Shown piece by piece: positions 24,558 through 33,204 of a DNA stretch of 64,000 bases. The stretch is from Paramicrobacterium chengjingii. Lineage in GTDB: Bacteria; Actinomycetota; Actinomycetes; Actinomycetales; Microbacteriaceae. Where the stretch lies: assembly GCF_011751765.2 (NCBI RefSeq), contig NZ_CP061169.1, positions 558,001-622,000 on the forward strand. The letters are read 5' to 3'. The position numbers and the translations under genes are program-made. Below the pieces are notes generated by a model, which saw nothing but the letters and a program-made list of their open reading frames with translations, was not told where the DNA came from and searched no databases. The first letter of the stretch is position 1. Each line of letters begins with the position of its first letter.

Positions 24558-25678
24558 CAGCCGCCGATGTACGACATCTCGATCTTGCGTCGCGAGCCGG
24601 GGGTCAGGCTCGCTCGCCTCTCAGAATAGTTGTCTGTCCGGCGTGCCCAGATGCCGCGAAGCGCGCCGTCGAGCTCCACGTCTGTGCAGTCAGCACGCAG
24701 CAGACTCCTGAGGTCATATCCGGCATCGGCGAACAAACACGTGAAGAGCTGGCCCTCGGTTGAGATACGAGCTCGAGTGCACGTGGAGCAGAACGCCTGA
24801 GTCACCGATGCGATCACACCGATTTCATTCGTGCCGTCGCTGTAGCGCCAGCGCGAGGCCGTCTCGCCTGGCGACGTTGGGTCGAGCGACTCAAGCGGCA
24901 TCTCAGATGAAATGCGTGACACGATCTCGTCTGCAGTGACGACGTCGTCGAGTCTCCAGCCGTTTGTCGAGCCGACATCCATGTATTCGATGAAGCGGAG
25001 CACGTAGGGAGTGTTCTTGAAATACCGGGCCATCGGCACGATGTCGTGATCGTTGAGGCCCTTCTTCACGACCATGTTCACCTTGATCGGGCCGAGTCCA
25101 GCGGTGTGCGCTGCCTCAAGGCCGTCGAGTACGCGCGCGAGGGGAAACTTGACGTCGTTCATGCTCTGAAAGGTCCGCTCGTCGAGCGAGTCGATCGAGA
25201 CGGTGACGCGGTCAAGGCCCGCGGCTTTCAGCGCGTCGGCCTTGACGGCGAGTGCCGAGCCATTTGTGGTGAGTGCGATATCGAGCGGGGCGCCCTCAGG
25301 CGTTCTGATTTCGGCGAGCATCGCGACGAGGTTCTCAAGCCCACGGCGCAGCAGCGGCTCTCCCCCCGTGAGCCGAATCTTCTGCACGCCTCCTCGGGCG
25401 GCTGCGCGCGCGATGCGGGTGATCTCTTCGAACGACAGCAGCTCGTCGCGTTCGAGAAACGCGTAGTCGCGTCCGAAGATCTCTTTGGGCATGCAGTACA
25501 CGCATCGAAAATTGCAGCGATCCGTTACCGAGATGCGCAGATCACGAAGCCGCCGGCCACGCTGATCAGCGTCAAATGGAGCGCCGGATTCGGCTGGGCG
25601 ACGAAGTGTCGGCATCGGTAAAGATAGCGGGGTGGAGCGGGCGCCCGAGATGCTCTCGGTCTGAGATTTATCGGCCAC
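24557..25678 (-). CDS. moaA: GTP 3',8-cyclase MoaA (molybdenum cofactor biosynthesis)
   Basis: The 373-residue radical-SAM enzyme converts GTP to 3',8-cyclo-GTP, the first step of molybdopterin synthesis. The N-terminal [4Fe-4S] motif is CNFRCVYC, followed by [12 protein letters not shown] for SAM binding. The C-terminal cluster cysteines are in [10 protein letters not shown] and [18 protein letters not shown], and the protein ends in the conserved Gly-Gly needed for activity. GTG 25678 has GGAGG 5 nt upstream. No other moa/mog/moe gene is nearby; its place next to xanthine dehydrogenase genes explains its presence here. Confidence 0.96.
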   Translation of the reverse strand: MADKSQTESISGARSTPLSLPMPTLRRPAESGAPFDADQRGRRLRDLRISVTDRCNFRCVYCMPKEIFGRDYAFLERDELLSFEEITRIARAAARGGVQKIRLTGGEPLLRRGLENLVAMLAEIRTPEGAPLDIALTTNGSALAVKADALKAAGLDRVTVSIDSLDERTFQSMNDVKFPLARVLDGLEAAHTAGLGPIKVNMVVKKGLNDHDIVPMARYFKNTPYVLRFIEYMDVGSTNGWRLDDVVTADEIVSRISSEMPLESLDPTSPGETASRWRYSDGTNEIGVIASVTQAFCSTCTRARISTEGQLFTCLFADAGYDLRSLLRADCTDVELDGALRGIWARRTDNYSERRASLTPGSRRKIEMSYIGG

Positions 25679-25928
25679 ATCCACCTCCGGTCTGGCTTTC
25701 CACAGTAACACCGGTAGAAGCCGAAGTTTCCACTATTCAAAATAAAGATTTCAAAAGGGCTCGACATTGACGACTGTTCCTGTTAGATTCATACCCGCCC
25801 GCAACACGCTCGTCGATGATGATTACCGTGACAAATGCGATTCAACGAAATTCACTGTTCCGGTCGATGTTGAGCCATTTTCACACCCTGCGTCGTCCGG
25901 TTTCCCTATAGGAAGGTGACGGACGACG

Positions 25929-26426
25929 ATGACCGTTCAAACCAATACGCGCAGCGATGAGGTCTACCTCTCCCGCGCAATCGACATTGCTACGCAGAAC
26001 GTGAGAGAGCAGGGTGGCCCGTTCGGTGCCCTGATCGTCACGGCAGATGGTCAGGAATTCGAGGGCGTCAACCGCGTCACAGCGAGTCTCGATCCGACTG
26101 CTCACGCCGAAGTCTCGGCAATCAGAGCCGCATGCTCGGCAACGGAATCGTTCGATCTCAGCGGCGCTGTGCTCTACACGAGTTGTGAGCCGTGCCCCAT
26201 GTGTCTTGCATCGTCGCTATGGGCGCGTCTCGATCGCATCGTCTTCGCGGCGAACCGTGGCGATGCCGCAGACGCAGGCTTCGATGACGCGGCGTTTTAT
26301 CGCTTCTTCGATGAACCCGATGTGCGCCAGAGCATGCTGCCCGTCTCGTTCATTCCGCTCGATGACCCGACGCGAACTGCTCCGTTCATCGAGTGGGGCA
26401 ACACCGCCTCGCGCATCGAGTACTGA
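25929..26426 (+). CDS. nucleoside/guanine deaminase (cytidine deaminase-like fold)
   Basis: The 165-residue zinc hydrolase has the deaminase motif HAEVSAIRAAC (zinc His, catalytic Glu) and SCEPCPMCLASSLWARLDRI (two zinc Cys). The sequence LSRAIDIATQN, GGPFGALIV and the final DPTRTAPFIEW fit bacterial guanine deaminases of the GuaD type, which convert guanine to xanthine. With AzgA-type permease downstream and xanthine dehydrogenase beyond it, guanine is the likely substrate. GGAAGGTGA lies upstream of the ATG. Its stop overlaps the ribosome binding site of the permease gene. Confidence 0.88.
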   Translation: MTVQTNTRSDEVYLSRAIDIATQNVREQGGPFGALIVTADGQEFEGVNRVTASLDPTAHAEVSAIRAACSATESFDLSGAVLYTSCEPCPMCLASSLWARLDRIVFAANRGDAADAGFDDAAFYRFFDEPDVRQSMLPVSFIPLDDPTRTAPFIEWGNTASRIEY

Positions 26427-26436
26427 GGAGGCGACA

Positions 26437-27915
26437 ATGACTCAGACTCGTGCGCACACACGAACCGACGACGAAGGCAATCGATCGAACCCGGCAGGCC
26501 GTTCGGCCCTCGATCGTTTCTTCCAGATCACCGAGCGAGGCTCAACACTCGCTCGCGAGTTTCGCGGCGGAATCGTCACATTCGTCACAATGGCGTACAT
26601 CGTCATCTTGAACCCCCTGATTATCGGTGGATATTCAGCGGATGCCGCGGCGACTGACGCCGCCGGCGGATGGCTCCCCGCCGAGCAAGTCGGCGCGGTC
26701 ACCGGCCTGACCGCCGGAGTGATCACGCTGCTGTTCGGGGTGGTGGCGAACCTTCCGTTCGGCCTTGCCGCCGGTCTCGGCATTAACTCATTTCTCGCTG
26801 TCTCCGTCATTCACGATGTGACTTGGCCCGAGGCCATGGGGCTCGTGATCATCAACGGTGTGATCATCGTTGTGCTCGGAGCCACCGGTGCACGAACAGC
26901 TATCTTCCGGGCCATCCCGAAGGAGCTCAAGGCAGCCATCACTGTCGGCATCGGCCTGTTCATCGCCTTCATCGGGTTCATCGATTCGGGGTTCGTCACT
27001 GCGGCTGATGGCGTGCCCGTGCAATTGGGTGAGAATGGAAGCCTCACAACCCTGCCGACCGCCATCTTCGTGATCGCGCTCATGCTCATCGGCATCCTTG
27101 TCGCTCGCAAGGTTCCAGGCGGCATCCTGATCGGCATGATCGCCTCGACGATTCTCGCGATCATTGCTCAGGCGATCTTCAAAATTCAGCCGGGAGCAGA
27201 GGGCGGCTGGCACCTCAACGTTCCCGCGCTGCCAACGCAGATCGTCTCTATTCCGGACTTCTCACTCGTTGGCGAGTTCGACCTCTTCGGATCGTTCGGG
27301 CGCATCGGCGCGCTTGCTGCGACGATGCTCGTATTCACCCTCGTGTTCACGAATTTCTTTGACGCGATGGGTTCGATGACCGGTCTCGCGAAGCAGGCAG
27401 GCCTCGCGCACAAGGACGGCACCTTTCCGCGTCTGCGCGCCGCGTTCATCGTCGAGGGCGCTGGAGCAGTCGCCGGTGGCATGACCTCTGGCTCGTCGAA
27501 CACGGTGTTCGTTGACTCTGCCGCCGGTGTCGGCGAGGGCGCCCGCACGGGCTTTGCCAGTGTCATCACCGGACTGCTGTTCCTCGCGTCGATGTTTCTC
27601 ACGCCGCTGACTGCCGTCGTGCCGATGGAAGTCGGTTCCGCGGCGTTGGTCGTCGTAGGAGCGATGATGATGTCGCAGATCAAGGCGATCAGCTTCAAGA
27701 AGTTCTCTGTCGCTCTTCCTGCGTTCCTGACGATCGTCACCATGCCGCTGACCTACTCGATCTCAAATGGAATCGGCATCGGGTTCATCAGCTGGGCGAT
27801 TGTCAACGTCGCGGCCGGCCGGGCCCGCAAGGTGCACTGGCTGCTGTGGGTCGTGGCGTTCGGCTTTGTTCTCTACTTCGTCCGCGGGCCGATCACGGCG
27901 ATGCTCGGCGGCTGA
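26437..27915 (+). CDS. AzgA-type NCS2 purine permease (adenine/guanine/hypoxanthine)
   Basis: The 492-residue permease has about 12 helices and the AzgA-subfamily signatures: STLAREFRGGIVTFVTMAYI at the start of helix 1, LPFGLAAGLGINSFLA, FTNFFDAMGSMTGLAKQAGL and GSSNTVFVDSAAGVGEGART. It imports adenine, guanine or hypoxanthine with protons. GAGGAGG overlaps the upstream stop 6 nt before the ATG, so it is coupled to the deaminase gene. An in-frame extension to 26047 overlaps that gene and is rejected. It converges with xdhC (2-nt gap). Confidence 0.93.
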   Translation: MTQTRAHTRTDDEGNRSNPAGRSALDRFFQITERGSTLAREFRGGIVTFVTMAYIVILNPLIIGGYSADAAATDAAGGWLPAEQVGAVTGLTAGVITLLFGVVANLPFGLAAGLGINSFLAVSVIHDVTWPEAMGLVIINGVIIVVLGATGARTAIFRAIPKELKAAITVGIGLFIAFIGFIDSGFVTAADGVPVQLGENGSLTTLPTAIFVIALMLIGILVARKVPGGILIGMIASTILAIIAQAIFKIQPGAEGGWHLNVPALPTQIVSIPDFSLVGEFDLFGSFGRIGALAATMLVFTLVFTNFFDAMGSMTGLAKQAGLAHKDGTFPRLRAAFIVEGAGAVAGGMTSGSSNTVFVDSAAGVGEGARTGFASVITGLLFLASMFLTPLTAVVPMEVGSAALVVVGAMMMSQIKAISFKKFSVALPAFLTIVTMPLTYSISNGIGIGFISWAIVNVAAGRARKVHWLLWVVAFGFVLYFVRGPITAMLGG

Positions 27916-27917
27916 CG

Positions 27918-28706
27918 CTAGAAGCTGCTCAGAAGACCGGCTGCGACGCTCACGGCGATCGCAGCCGGTTCTTTTGCGTGGATGCTCGGGGTGCCGATGG
28001 GCGTCTGGATGCTGTCAACGCGCACTGGCGCATTGCCCGCCTCGATGAGCCTCTTTCGAAAGCGCGCCCACTTGGCGCTCGAACCGATCAGCCCGATCGG
28101 GCCGATGCGGGGTGTGCGCAGCGCAAGGTCGCACAGTGCGAGGTCTTCCGCGTGGTCGTGCGTCATGATGAACACGTGCGTGCCTTCGGGCAGCAGGGGC
28201 AGAACAGACTCAGGCACGGGAGCGTGATGCACGCTGATCGTCGCCTGACCGTCGCGCACGACGGCGAGACCGTCGTCGGCGACGGCATCCTCTCGTGAAT
28301 CGATGAGTGCGAGAGTGAGATCGTGCCGCGACAGAATGCGGGCGAGCTCGTGGCCAACGTGGCCCATGCCGAAGATCGCCACCGAGGGGACGGTGCGGAC
28401 CGGTTCAAGAAGCATGGTGACTTCCCCTCCACAGCATTGAACGCCGTACTCGGCGGGTGCCTTGTCGCTCAGATTAAGCGTCATAAGTTCCGGTGCAGCT
28501 TCGCCAGACTCCAACATCGCACGGGCCCGGTTGATGGCCGTCGCTTCGAGGTTGCCCCCGCCGATGGTGCCCCAGGTGTCGTCCCGTGACACGACCATCT
28601 TTGCCCCGCCATCGCGCGGCGAATGCCCGCGCACGCGCGCGAGGGTCACGATGACGTGACCCTCGCGGCGTTCGCGCAGGGCCTGAACAGCCCTGAGCCA
28701 GTCCAT
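27918..28706 (-). CDS. xdhC: xanthine dehydrogenase accessory protein XdhC
   Basis: The 262-residue protein binds the molybdenum cofactor, promotes its sulfuration and inserts it into XdhB. It has the XdhC/CoxI N-terminal region VTLARVRGHSPRDGGAKMVV with WGTIGGGNLEA, the GVQCCGGEVTMLLEP cysteine motif, and a C-terminal Rossmann-like domain (VAIFGMGHVGHELARIL, FIMTHDHAEDLAL, IGLIGSSAKWARFRKRL). The ATG shares one base with the xdhB stop (TGATG), indicating coupling. It is the last gene of xdhABC. Confidence 0.94.
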   Translation of the reverse strand: MDWLRAVQALRERREGHVIVTLARVRGHSPRDGGAKMVVSRDDTWGTIGGGNLEATAINRARAMLESGEAAPELMTLNLSDKAPAEYGVQCCGGEVTMLLEPVRTVPSVAIFGMGHVGHELARILSRHDLTLALIDSREDAVADDGLAVVRDGQATISVHHAPVPESVLPLLPEGTHVFIMTHDHAEDLALCDLALRTPRIGPIGLIGSSAKWARFRKRLIEAGNAPVRVDSIQTPIGTPSIHAKEPAAIAVSVAAGLLSSF

Positions 28707-31087
28707 CACGACCCCGCGAGACTCGGCTCGGGAGCTGTGGCGGCGTCGTTCGGCATGTCGACGCCACGTGCCGCAGCCTGCTGCAGTGCCCAGAACACGT
28801 TCTCGGGCGTCGCGGGCGACGCGAGTTCGCGCGTCGCTCCGGCGGGCCCGAACGAGGCAGCGGCCTGCCGAAGCGCTTCACGCGCGCTGAAAGCGAGCAT
28901 GAGCGGCGGTTCGCCGACGGCTTTGGAACCGTAGACGACGCCGTCTTCGTGAGCGCGATCGTAGAGCGTGACGTTGAACTCCTCGGGCATCTCCGAGAAG
29001 CTCGGCAGCTTATACGTGCTGGCCGCCTGCGTCAGCAGTCGCCCTCGCCCAGGCCCGTCTGAGGAGTCCCAGCGCAGATCCTCGAGCGTGAGCCAGCCCA
29101 TGCCCTGAACGAAGCCGCCTTCGACCTGGCCGATGTCGATGATCGGCGAGAGTGAGTCGCCGACGTCATGCACGATGTCGACACGGCGGATGCGGTAGGC
29201 CCCTGTGAAGCCGTCGACCTCAACCTCCGTGGCGGCGGCTCCATACGCAAAGTACTTGAACGGCGAGCCGAACCATGCCTCGGAATCCCAGTGCAGCCCT
29301 TCGGTGCGGTAATAGCCGGATGCCGAGAGCTGAACGCGCTGCAGGTACGCCTCCTTCGCCACGTCGTTGAACGTGACGGAGTCGTGCTGGCCCAGCGCTG
29401 TCACCTCGCCGTGCGAGAAGCGCACGTCGCTGGGACTGGTGCGCAGCATCGTGGCGGCCACGCCGGCCATGCGATCGCGAATCTGCTCGCACGCGTTCTT
29501 CACGGCACCGCCATTGAGATCCGCGCCGGTGCTTGCTGCGGTCGCCGAAGTGTTGGGCACCTTATCTGTGCGTGTCGGCGCGAGTCGCACGGCGGAACGC
29601 GGAACGCCAAGCGCCGTCGCGGCCACCTGAATCATCTTGGTGTGAAGGCCCTGGCCCATTTCGGTGCCACCGTGGTTGATGAGCACGGAGCCGTCTTTGT
29701 AGACGAGAACGAGGGCGCCAGCCTGGTTGAACGCGGCGACGTTGAACGAGATGCCGAACTTGATGGGTGTGACGGCAAGCGCGCGCTTCGCGTGAGGGTG
29801 CGCCGCATTGAACGCGGCGATCTCCGTGCTGCGCTCGGTGAAGTTCGCGTTCTCGAGCACCTGGTCCCAGATCTCGTGCATCCGTTCGGCGTGGCGCACC
29901 GGCTGCCCGTACGGGGTGTCTTGACCGGCGACGTAGAAGTTGTGCCTGCGCAACTCAGCTGGGTCGATCCCCAACTCGGGTGCGCATCGGCCCATGATGT
30001 CTTCGATCACGAAAACGCCCTGAGGGCCGCCGAAGCCACGGAACGCCGTCTGAGATGTCTTGTTCGTCTTCGAGATGCGCCCGAGCGCCTCGATGTCAGG
30101 AATCCAGTATGCGTTATCGAGGTGGCACAGCGCACGACCGAGCACGGCCTCAGAGAGGTCGAGGCTCCACCCGCCGTCCGCAGTGAGCGTCGCCTTGAGG
30201 CCGAGGATCTTTCCCTCGTCGGAGAAGCCAACGCTCCAGCTCACGTGAAAGCCGTGGCGCTTTCCCGTGATCGTCATGTCTTGCGTGCGGTTCAGCCGCA
30301 GCCTGACGGGGCGTCCCGTGAGCTTCGTGCCAATTGCAGCGATCGCCGCGAGACCATGCGGCTGCATTTCTTTGCCGCCGAACCCGCCGCCCATGCGGAT
30401 GCACTGCACCGCTACTTCGTTGTTCGACAGCCCGAGAACGTGCGCGACGATCTCCTGGGTCTCGGATGGATGCTGCGTACCCGCCTGAACATAGAGCGTC
30501 CCGCCCTCGTCGTAATAGGCGAGCGAGGCCATCGTCTCGAGGTAGAAATGCTCCTGACCGCTGAACTCGGTGACGCCCTCAAAAACGTGCGGCGCACTGG
30601 CGAGGGCGGCGTCGGCATCCCCACGGCGGGTAAGCCTCTGCGGGCCCTGGAAGGACTCGGCCTCGATCGCATCACGAACGGTGACGAGGGAGGGACGAGG
30701 GTCGTAGTCGACCTCGACTACGGCGGCTCCCAACCGTGCGGCTTCCTGGCTTTCGCCGAGCACCCAGCACACGGGGTGACCGTAGTACATGACCTCGGTA
30801 GGAAAGAGCGGTTCGTCGTTCTTCACTCCCGCGTCGTTGATGCCGGGTACGTCGTCGGCTGTCAGCACGCGCACGACGCCAGGAACTTGCAGGGCCTTCT
30901 CGAAGCGCATTCCGGTGATGAGGGCATGAGCATGCGGCGCCTGCACGGGCCACGCGGAAAGCGCATCGCCGCGCGCCGCAATGTCGTCAGTGTAGAGGGC
31001 GGTTCCCGTGACATGTCCGACGGCGCTCTCGTGCGGTTCGGGAACTCCGACGACGGGGTTTTCTGGGCGTTCCGACAGGGCGCTCAT
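28706..31087 (-). CDS. xdhB: xanthine dehydrogenase, molybdopterin-binding large subunit XdhB
   Basis: The 793-residue catalytic subunit oxidises hypoxanthine to xanthine and xanthine to urate. Conserved parts include VGHVTGTALYTDDI at the N-terminus, the FSGQEHFYLET and RMGGGFGGKE molybdopterin contacts, AFRGFGGPQG (substrate Arg), GGTEMGQGLHTKMIQ and the active-site Glu in GSKAVGEPPLMLA. The order is that of two-subunit bacterial enzymes such as Rhodobacter XdhAB. The ATG overlaps the xdhA stop (ATGA). The opposite strand has a 772-codon open frame, which is a GC-rich shadow. Confidence 0.97.
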   Translation of the reverse strand: MSALSERPENPVVGVPEPHESAVGHVTGTALYTDDIAARGDALSAWPVQAPHAHALITGMRFEKALQVPGVVRVLTADDVPGINDAGVKNDEPLFPTEVMYYGHPVCWVLGESQEAARLGAAVVEVDYDPRPSLVTVRDAIEAESFQGPQRLTRRGDADAALASAPHVFEGVTEFSGQEHFYLETMASLAYYDEGGTLYVQAGTQHPSETQEIVAHVLGLSNNEVAVQCIRMGGGFGGKEMQPHGLAAIAAIGTKLTGRPVRLRLNRTQDMTITGKRHGFHVSWSVGFSDEGKILGLKATLTADGGWSLDLSEAVLGRALCHLDNAYWIPDIEALGRISKTNKTSQTAFRGFGGPQGVFVIEDIMGRCAPELGIDPAELRRHNFYVAGQDTPYGQPVRHAERMHEIWDQVLENANFTERSTEIAAFNAAHPHAKRALAVTPIKFGISFNVAAFNQAGALVLVYKDGSVLINHGGTEMGQGLHTKMIQVAATALGVPRSAVRLAPTRTDKVPNTSATAASTGADLNGGAVKNACEQIRDRMAGVAATMLRTSPSDVRFSHGEVTALGQHDSVTFNDVAKEAYLQRVQLSASGYYRTEGLHWDSEAWFGSPFKYFAYGAAATEVEVDGFTGAYRIRRVDIVHDVGDSLSPIIDIGQVEGGFVQGMGWLTLEDLRWDSSDGPGRGRLLTQAASTYKLPSFSEMPEEFNVTLYDRAHEDGVVYGSKAVGEPPLMLAFSAREALRQAAASFGPAGATRELASPATPENVFWALQQAAARGVDMPNDAATAPEPSLAGS

Positions 31088-32517
31088 GCTCCCACCTCCT
31101 CGCGTTCCGTGGTCTCGGCAAAGAACTTCAGCACAGCCTGCGAGAGCATGATGCTTCGGTACTCGCTGCTGGCACGATGGTCGCTCATTGGCGTTCCTTC
31201 ACGGGCGAGAGATGCTGCGGCATCCCGAGCCGTTTCGGCAGTCCACGGCTTTCCCACGAGAAGAGCTTCGGTGTCGAGCCCGCGAATCGGGGTGGCGGCG
31301 ACGCCGCCGAGCCCAACGCGTGCCCGAGTGATGATTCCGCCGTCGATGTCGACAGCGAATGCGATGGCCACGCTCGAGATGTCGTCGAAGCGACGCTTCG
31401 CGATCTTGTGGAACGCCGTCGTTGTAGCGAGGGGGAACGGAATGCGGATGGCGCGGATGAGCTCGTCGTCAGCACGAACCGTCTGACGGTAGCCGGTGAA
31501 ATACTCGGCAAGTGCAACCTCCCGCTCGCCGCGTGCCGACGCGAGAACGACACTGGCGTCGAGAGCCAGCAGAGCTGGGGGAGTGTCGCCGATGGGTGAG
31601 CCCGTGCCGACGTTGCCGCCGATGGTTGCCCGGTTGCGGATCAGCCGTGATGCAAACTGCGGCAGAACCTGACCGAGCAGTGGCACGCGTCCCGCGAGAA
31701 AGCGCTCGATCTCAGAGAGTGTGACCGAGGCGCCGATCGTGACGGCGTCGTCGTCCATGGTCAGCGTGCGCAGCTCGGGCAGGCGGTCGATCGCTACCAT
31801 GAGTGGAACACGTGTTCCCTTGATGTTGACGTCAACGCCCCAATCTGTTGATCCGGCGACGACGACAGCCCGGGGTTCCTGCGCGAGCAGTGCGAGGGCA
31901 TCGGCGAGGCCGGCCGGTCGAACAAAGCGACCGTCGTCTGCTGAATAGTCGGTGGCTGCGGGCTCCGGCGCGGCGCTGTCGCGTCGCGCGGCAAGCGTGT
32001 CGTCGGTAGTGGGAGCGCCCAGGTTGTACGCGGCATCCCGGATTGGACGGTAACCCGTGCACCGGCAGAGATTTCCGCTGAGCGCGTGCAGGTCAAACCC
32101 GTTCTCGCCGTGTTCAGCATCGGCAGGATGCTCGCACGGAGCGCGATCTGCGCGGTAATACTCGGCGGCCATGCTGCAGGCGAACCCCGGCGTGCAGTAG
32201 CCGCACTGTGAGCCGCCGGCCTCTGCGAGCCCCGCCTGAACGGGGTGCAGCCCGTCGGCCGAGGCAAGGCCTTCTGACGTGACGACTTCTTGGCCGTCTA
32301 ACGCAGCGGCCGGTATCAAGCACGAGTTCACGGAAGTCCAGGTGCTGCCCCCGTTGCCGTCCGGGTTGGCGACCATCACCGCACACGCACCGCACTCCCC
32401 TTCGGCGCAACCCTCTTTGCTTCCGGTCAGCCTGTTCGCACGCAGCCAGTCCAGGGCATTCTCATGTGCGCGGATGCCGGAAAGCGGGCGGTTCTGCCCA
32501 TTAACGGTCACATCCAT
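31084..32517 (-). CDS. xdhA: xanthine dehydrogenase, iron-sulfur/FAD small subunit XdhA
   Basis: The 477-residue subunit carries two [2Fe-2S] clusters and FAD. Residues 1-165 give the plant-type cluster (GCAEGECGACAVM plus the later SC) and the second cluster (CGYCTPGF and LCRCTGYRPI). From about residue 195 comes the FAD domain, with VVVAGSTDWGVDV, LIRNRATIGGNVGTGSPIGD and a C-terminal CO-dehydrogenase-flavoprotein-like domain (ARVGLGGVAATPIR). Electrons pass from XdhB to NAD+. AAGGAGCG lies 7 nt before the ATG. A 53-codon gene and an inverted repeat lie upstream on the same strand. Confidence 0.97.
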   Translation of the reverse strand: MDVTVNGQNRPLSGIRAHENALDWLRANRLTGSKEGCAEGECGACAVMVANPDGNGGSTWTSVNSCLIPAAALDGQEVVTSEGLASADGLHPVQAGLAEAGGSQCGYCTPGFACSMAAEYYRADRAPCEHPADAEHGENGFDLHALSGNLCRCTGYRPIRDAAYNLGAPTTDDTLAARRDSAAPEPAATDYSADDGRFVRPAGLADALALLAQEPRAVVVAGSTDWGVDVNIKGTRVPLMVAIDRLPELRTLTMDDDAVTIGASVTLSEIERFLAGRVPLLGQVLPQFASRLIRNRATIGGNVGTGSPIGDTPPALLALDASVVLASARGEREVALAEYFTGYRQTVRADDELIRAIRIPFPLATTTAFHKIAKRRFDDISSVAIAFAVDIDGGIITRARVGLGGVAATPIRGLDTEALLVGKPWTAETARDAAASLAREGTPMSDHRASSEYRSIMLSQAVLKFFAETTEREEVGA

Positions 32518-32697
32518 GTGTCACGCTCCTTGTCGATTCGAAGTGGCGTTCACCTCGAACCGCCGCACTTCGTCATACGGTGGGAATACGCGCCAATCGA
32601 CGCCGCCCTGCGCTGTCAACGACAGCGTTCCGAAATTCTACCCCGCTTCGCGCAACGGCGCCACTCAATTCGGAATTGTATTTCCGTATCATGGATA

Positions 32698-32859
32698 TTA
32701 GGTTGCGCTGGTTGTCCGCTTTCTGCGTCGACGACGGCCGAACCAACCTCGGTGCGATTCTTCGGGCAGAGAGAAGTCGGCATCAACGCCGTTCCAGACG
32801 GGCTGCTCGTGTTCCGGGGCAGGGGGCGCGCTGGCCGTCTCGTCGTTGAGCTGGGTCAT
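32698..32859 (-). CDS. 53-residue small protein at the head of the xdh operon, function unknown
   Basis: On the minus strand GAAGGAGA lies 4-5 nt before ATG (32859). The frame runs 53 codons to TAA (32698-32700). The product starts MTQLNDETASAPPAPEHEQP, is acidic and proline-rich for 36 residues, then ends with GWFGRRRRRKRTTSAT, a compact cluster of basic residues behind a Trp-Phe. It has no transmembrane helix. It is 180 nt upstream of xdhA and 20 nt downstream of the inverted repeat at 32879-32910, so it is probably the first gene of the xdh transcript. It may be an adaptor peptide or a vestige of a longer gene; I do not recognise it. Confidence 0.55.
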   Translation of the reverse strand: MTQLNDETASAPPAPEHEQPVWNGVDADFSLPEESHRGWFGRRRRRKRTTSAT

Positions 32860-32878
32860 AACGTCTCCTTCTAAAATT

Positions 32879-32910
32879 TCGTATAATGAAAGTATCCTCT
32901 TGTTATACGA
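32879..32910. promoter_or_regulatory. inverted repeat TCGTATAA-N16-TTATACGA before the xdh operon
   Basis: Perfect 8-bp arms are separated by 16 nt; the near arm lies 20 nt upstream of the 53-residue gene's ATG. The AT-rich arms and central CATTATAC on the minus strand suggest an operator overlapping the xdh promoter. On the plus strand the left arm contains TATAAT (32882-32887). Confidence 0.55.
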
Positions 32911-33204
32911 GAAAGACTAGGTCGACCGAGGGCTATGGTCAAGGGGTGATGTCTGAATTTGCCAACGTCGTCGCCCCCACGTATTGTTATGAACACCAAA
33001 GACCGTAGGTCTGTGGTGCGCAGAAATGCGCACACACGAAGGTTCTCTCTCGAGAACGGCCCGCGCAGGTGGAATCGAAGTTCACGCAGAATCTCTGCAC
33101 CAGCTCCGCGCCTCCTGTGCCGGAGCTTTTTTTATGAGCGGGCCGCCACGGTGTGAGGGGCGCGTCGCCTCCGCGACGCGCGAACACATACGTAAGGAGT
33201 GGCC
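32911..33204 (+). ncRNA. rplJ (L10) leader region with attenuator
   Basis: The region between the xdh promoter and rplJ has no convincing gene. It can fold several short stems (for example GGTTCTC/GAGAAC near 33042-33058) and ends in an intrinsic terminator at 33102-33133, about 70 nt before rplJ. Long structured leaders bound by L10-L12 are the rule before rplJL in bacteria, so I call this an L10-leader-like regulatory RNA by position and attenuator; I have not matched a covariance model. A 19-codon frame at 32949-33008 is weak. Confidence 0.45.
33102..33133 (+). terminator. attenuator terminator in the rplJ leader
   Basis: AGCTCC and GGAGCT form the stem around a 14-base loop, followed directly by a run of T residues (33126-33133). 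It lies upstream of rplJ on the same strand, so it must be regulated rather than constitutive. Confidence 0.65.

Noticed and set aside
26047..26436. N-terminal extension of the AzgA-type permease frame
   Set aside because: It overlaps the deaminase gene in a different frame; the ATG at 26437 has a good ribosome binding site and starts the family-typical N-terminus.
29168..31486. 772-codon open frame on the plus strand opposite xdhB/xdhA
   Set aside because: It is a mirror of the xdhB coding frame with Arg/His/Val-rich sequence, no ribosome binding site and no domain; xdhB has unambiguous catalytic motifs on the other strand.
32949..33008. 19-codon frame in the rplJ leader
   Set aside because: The AAGGGGT element is too close to the ATG and the peptide has no supporting feature; kept only as a possible leader peptide.
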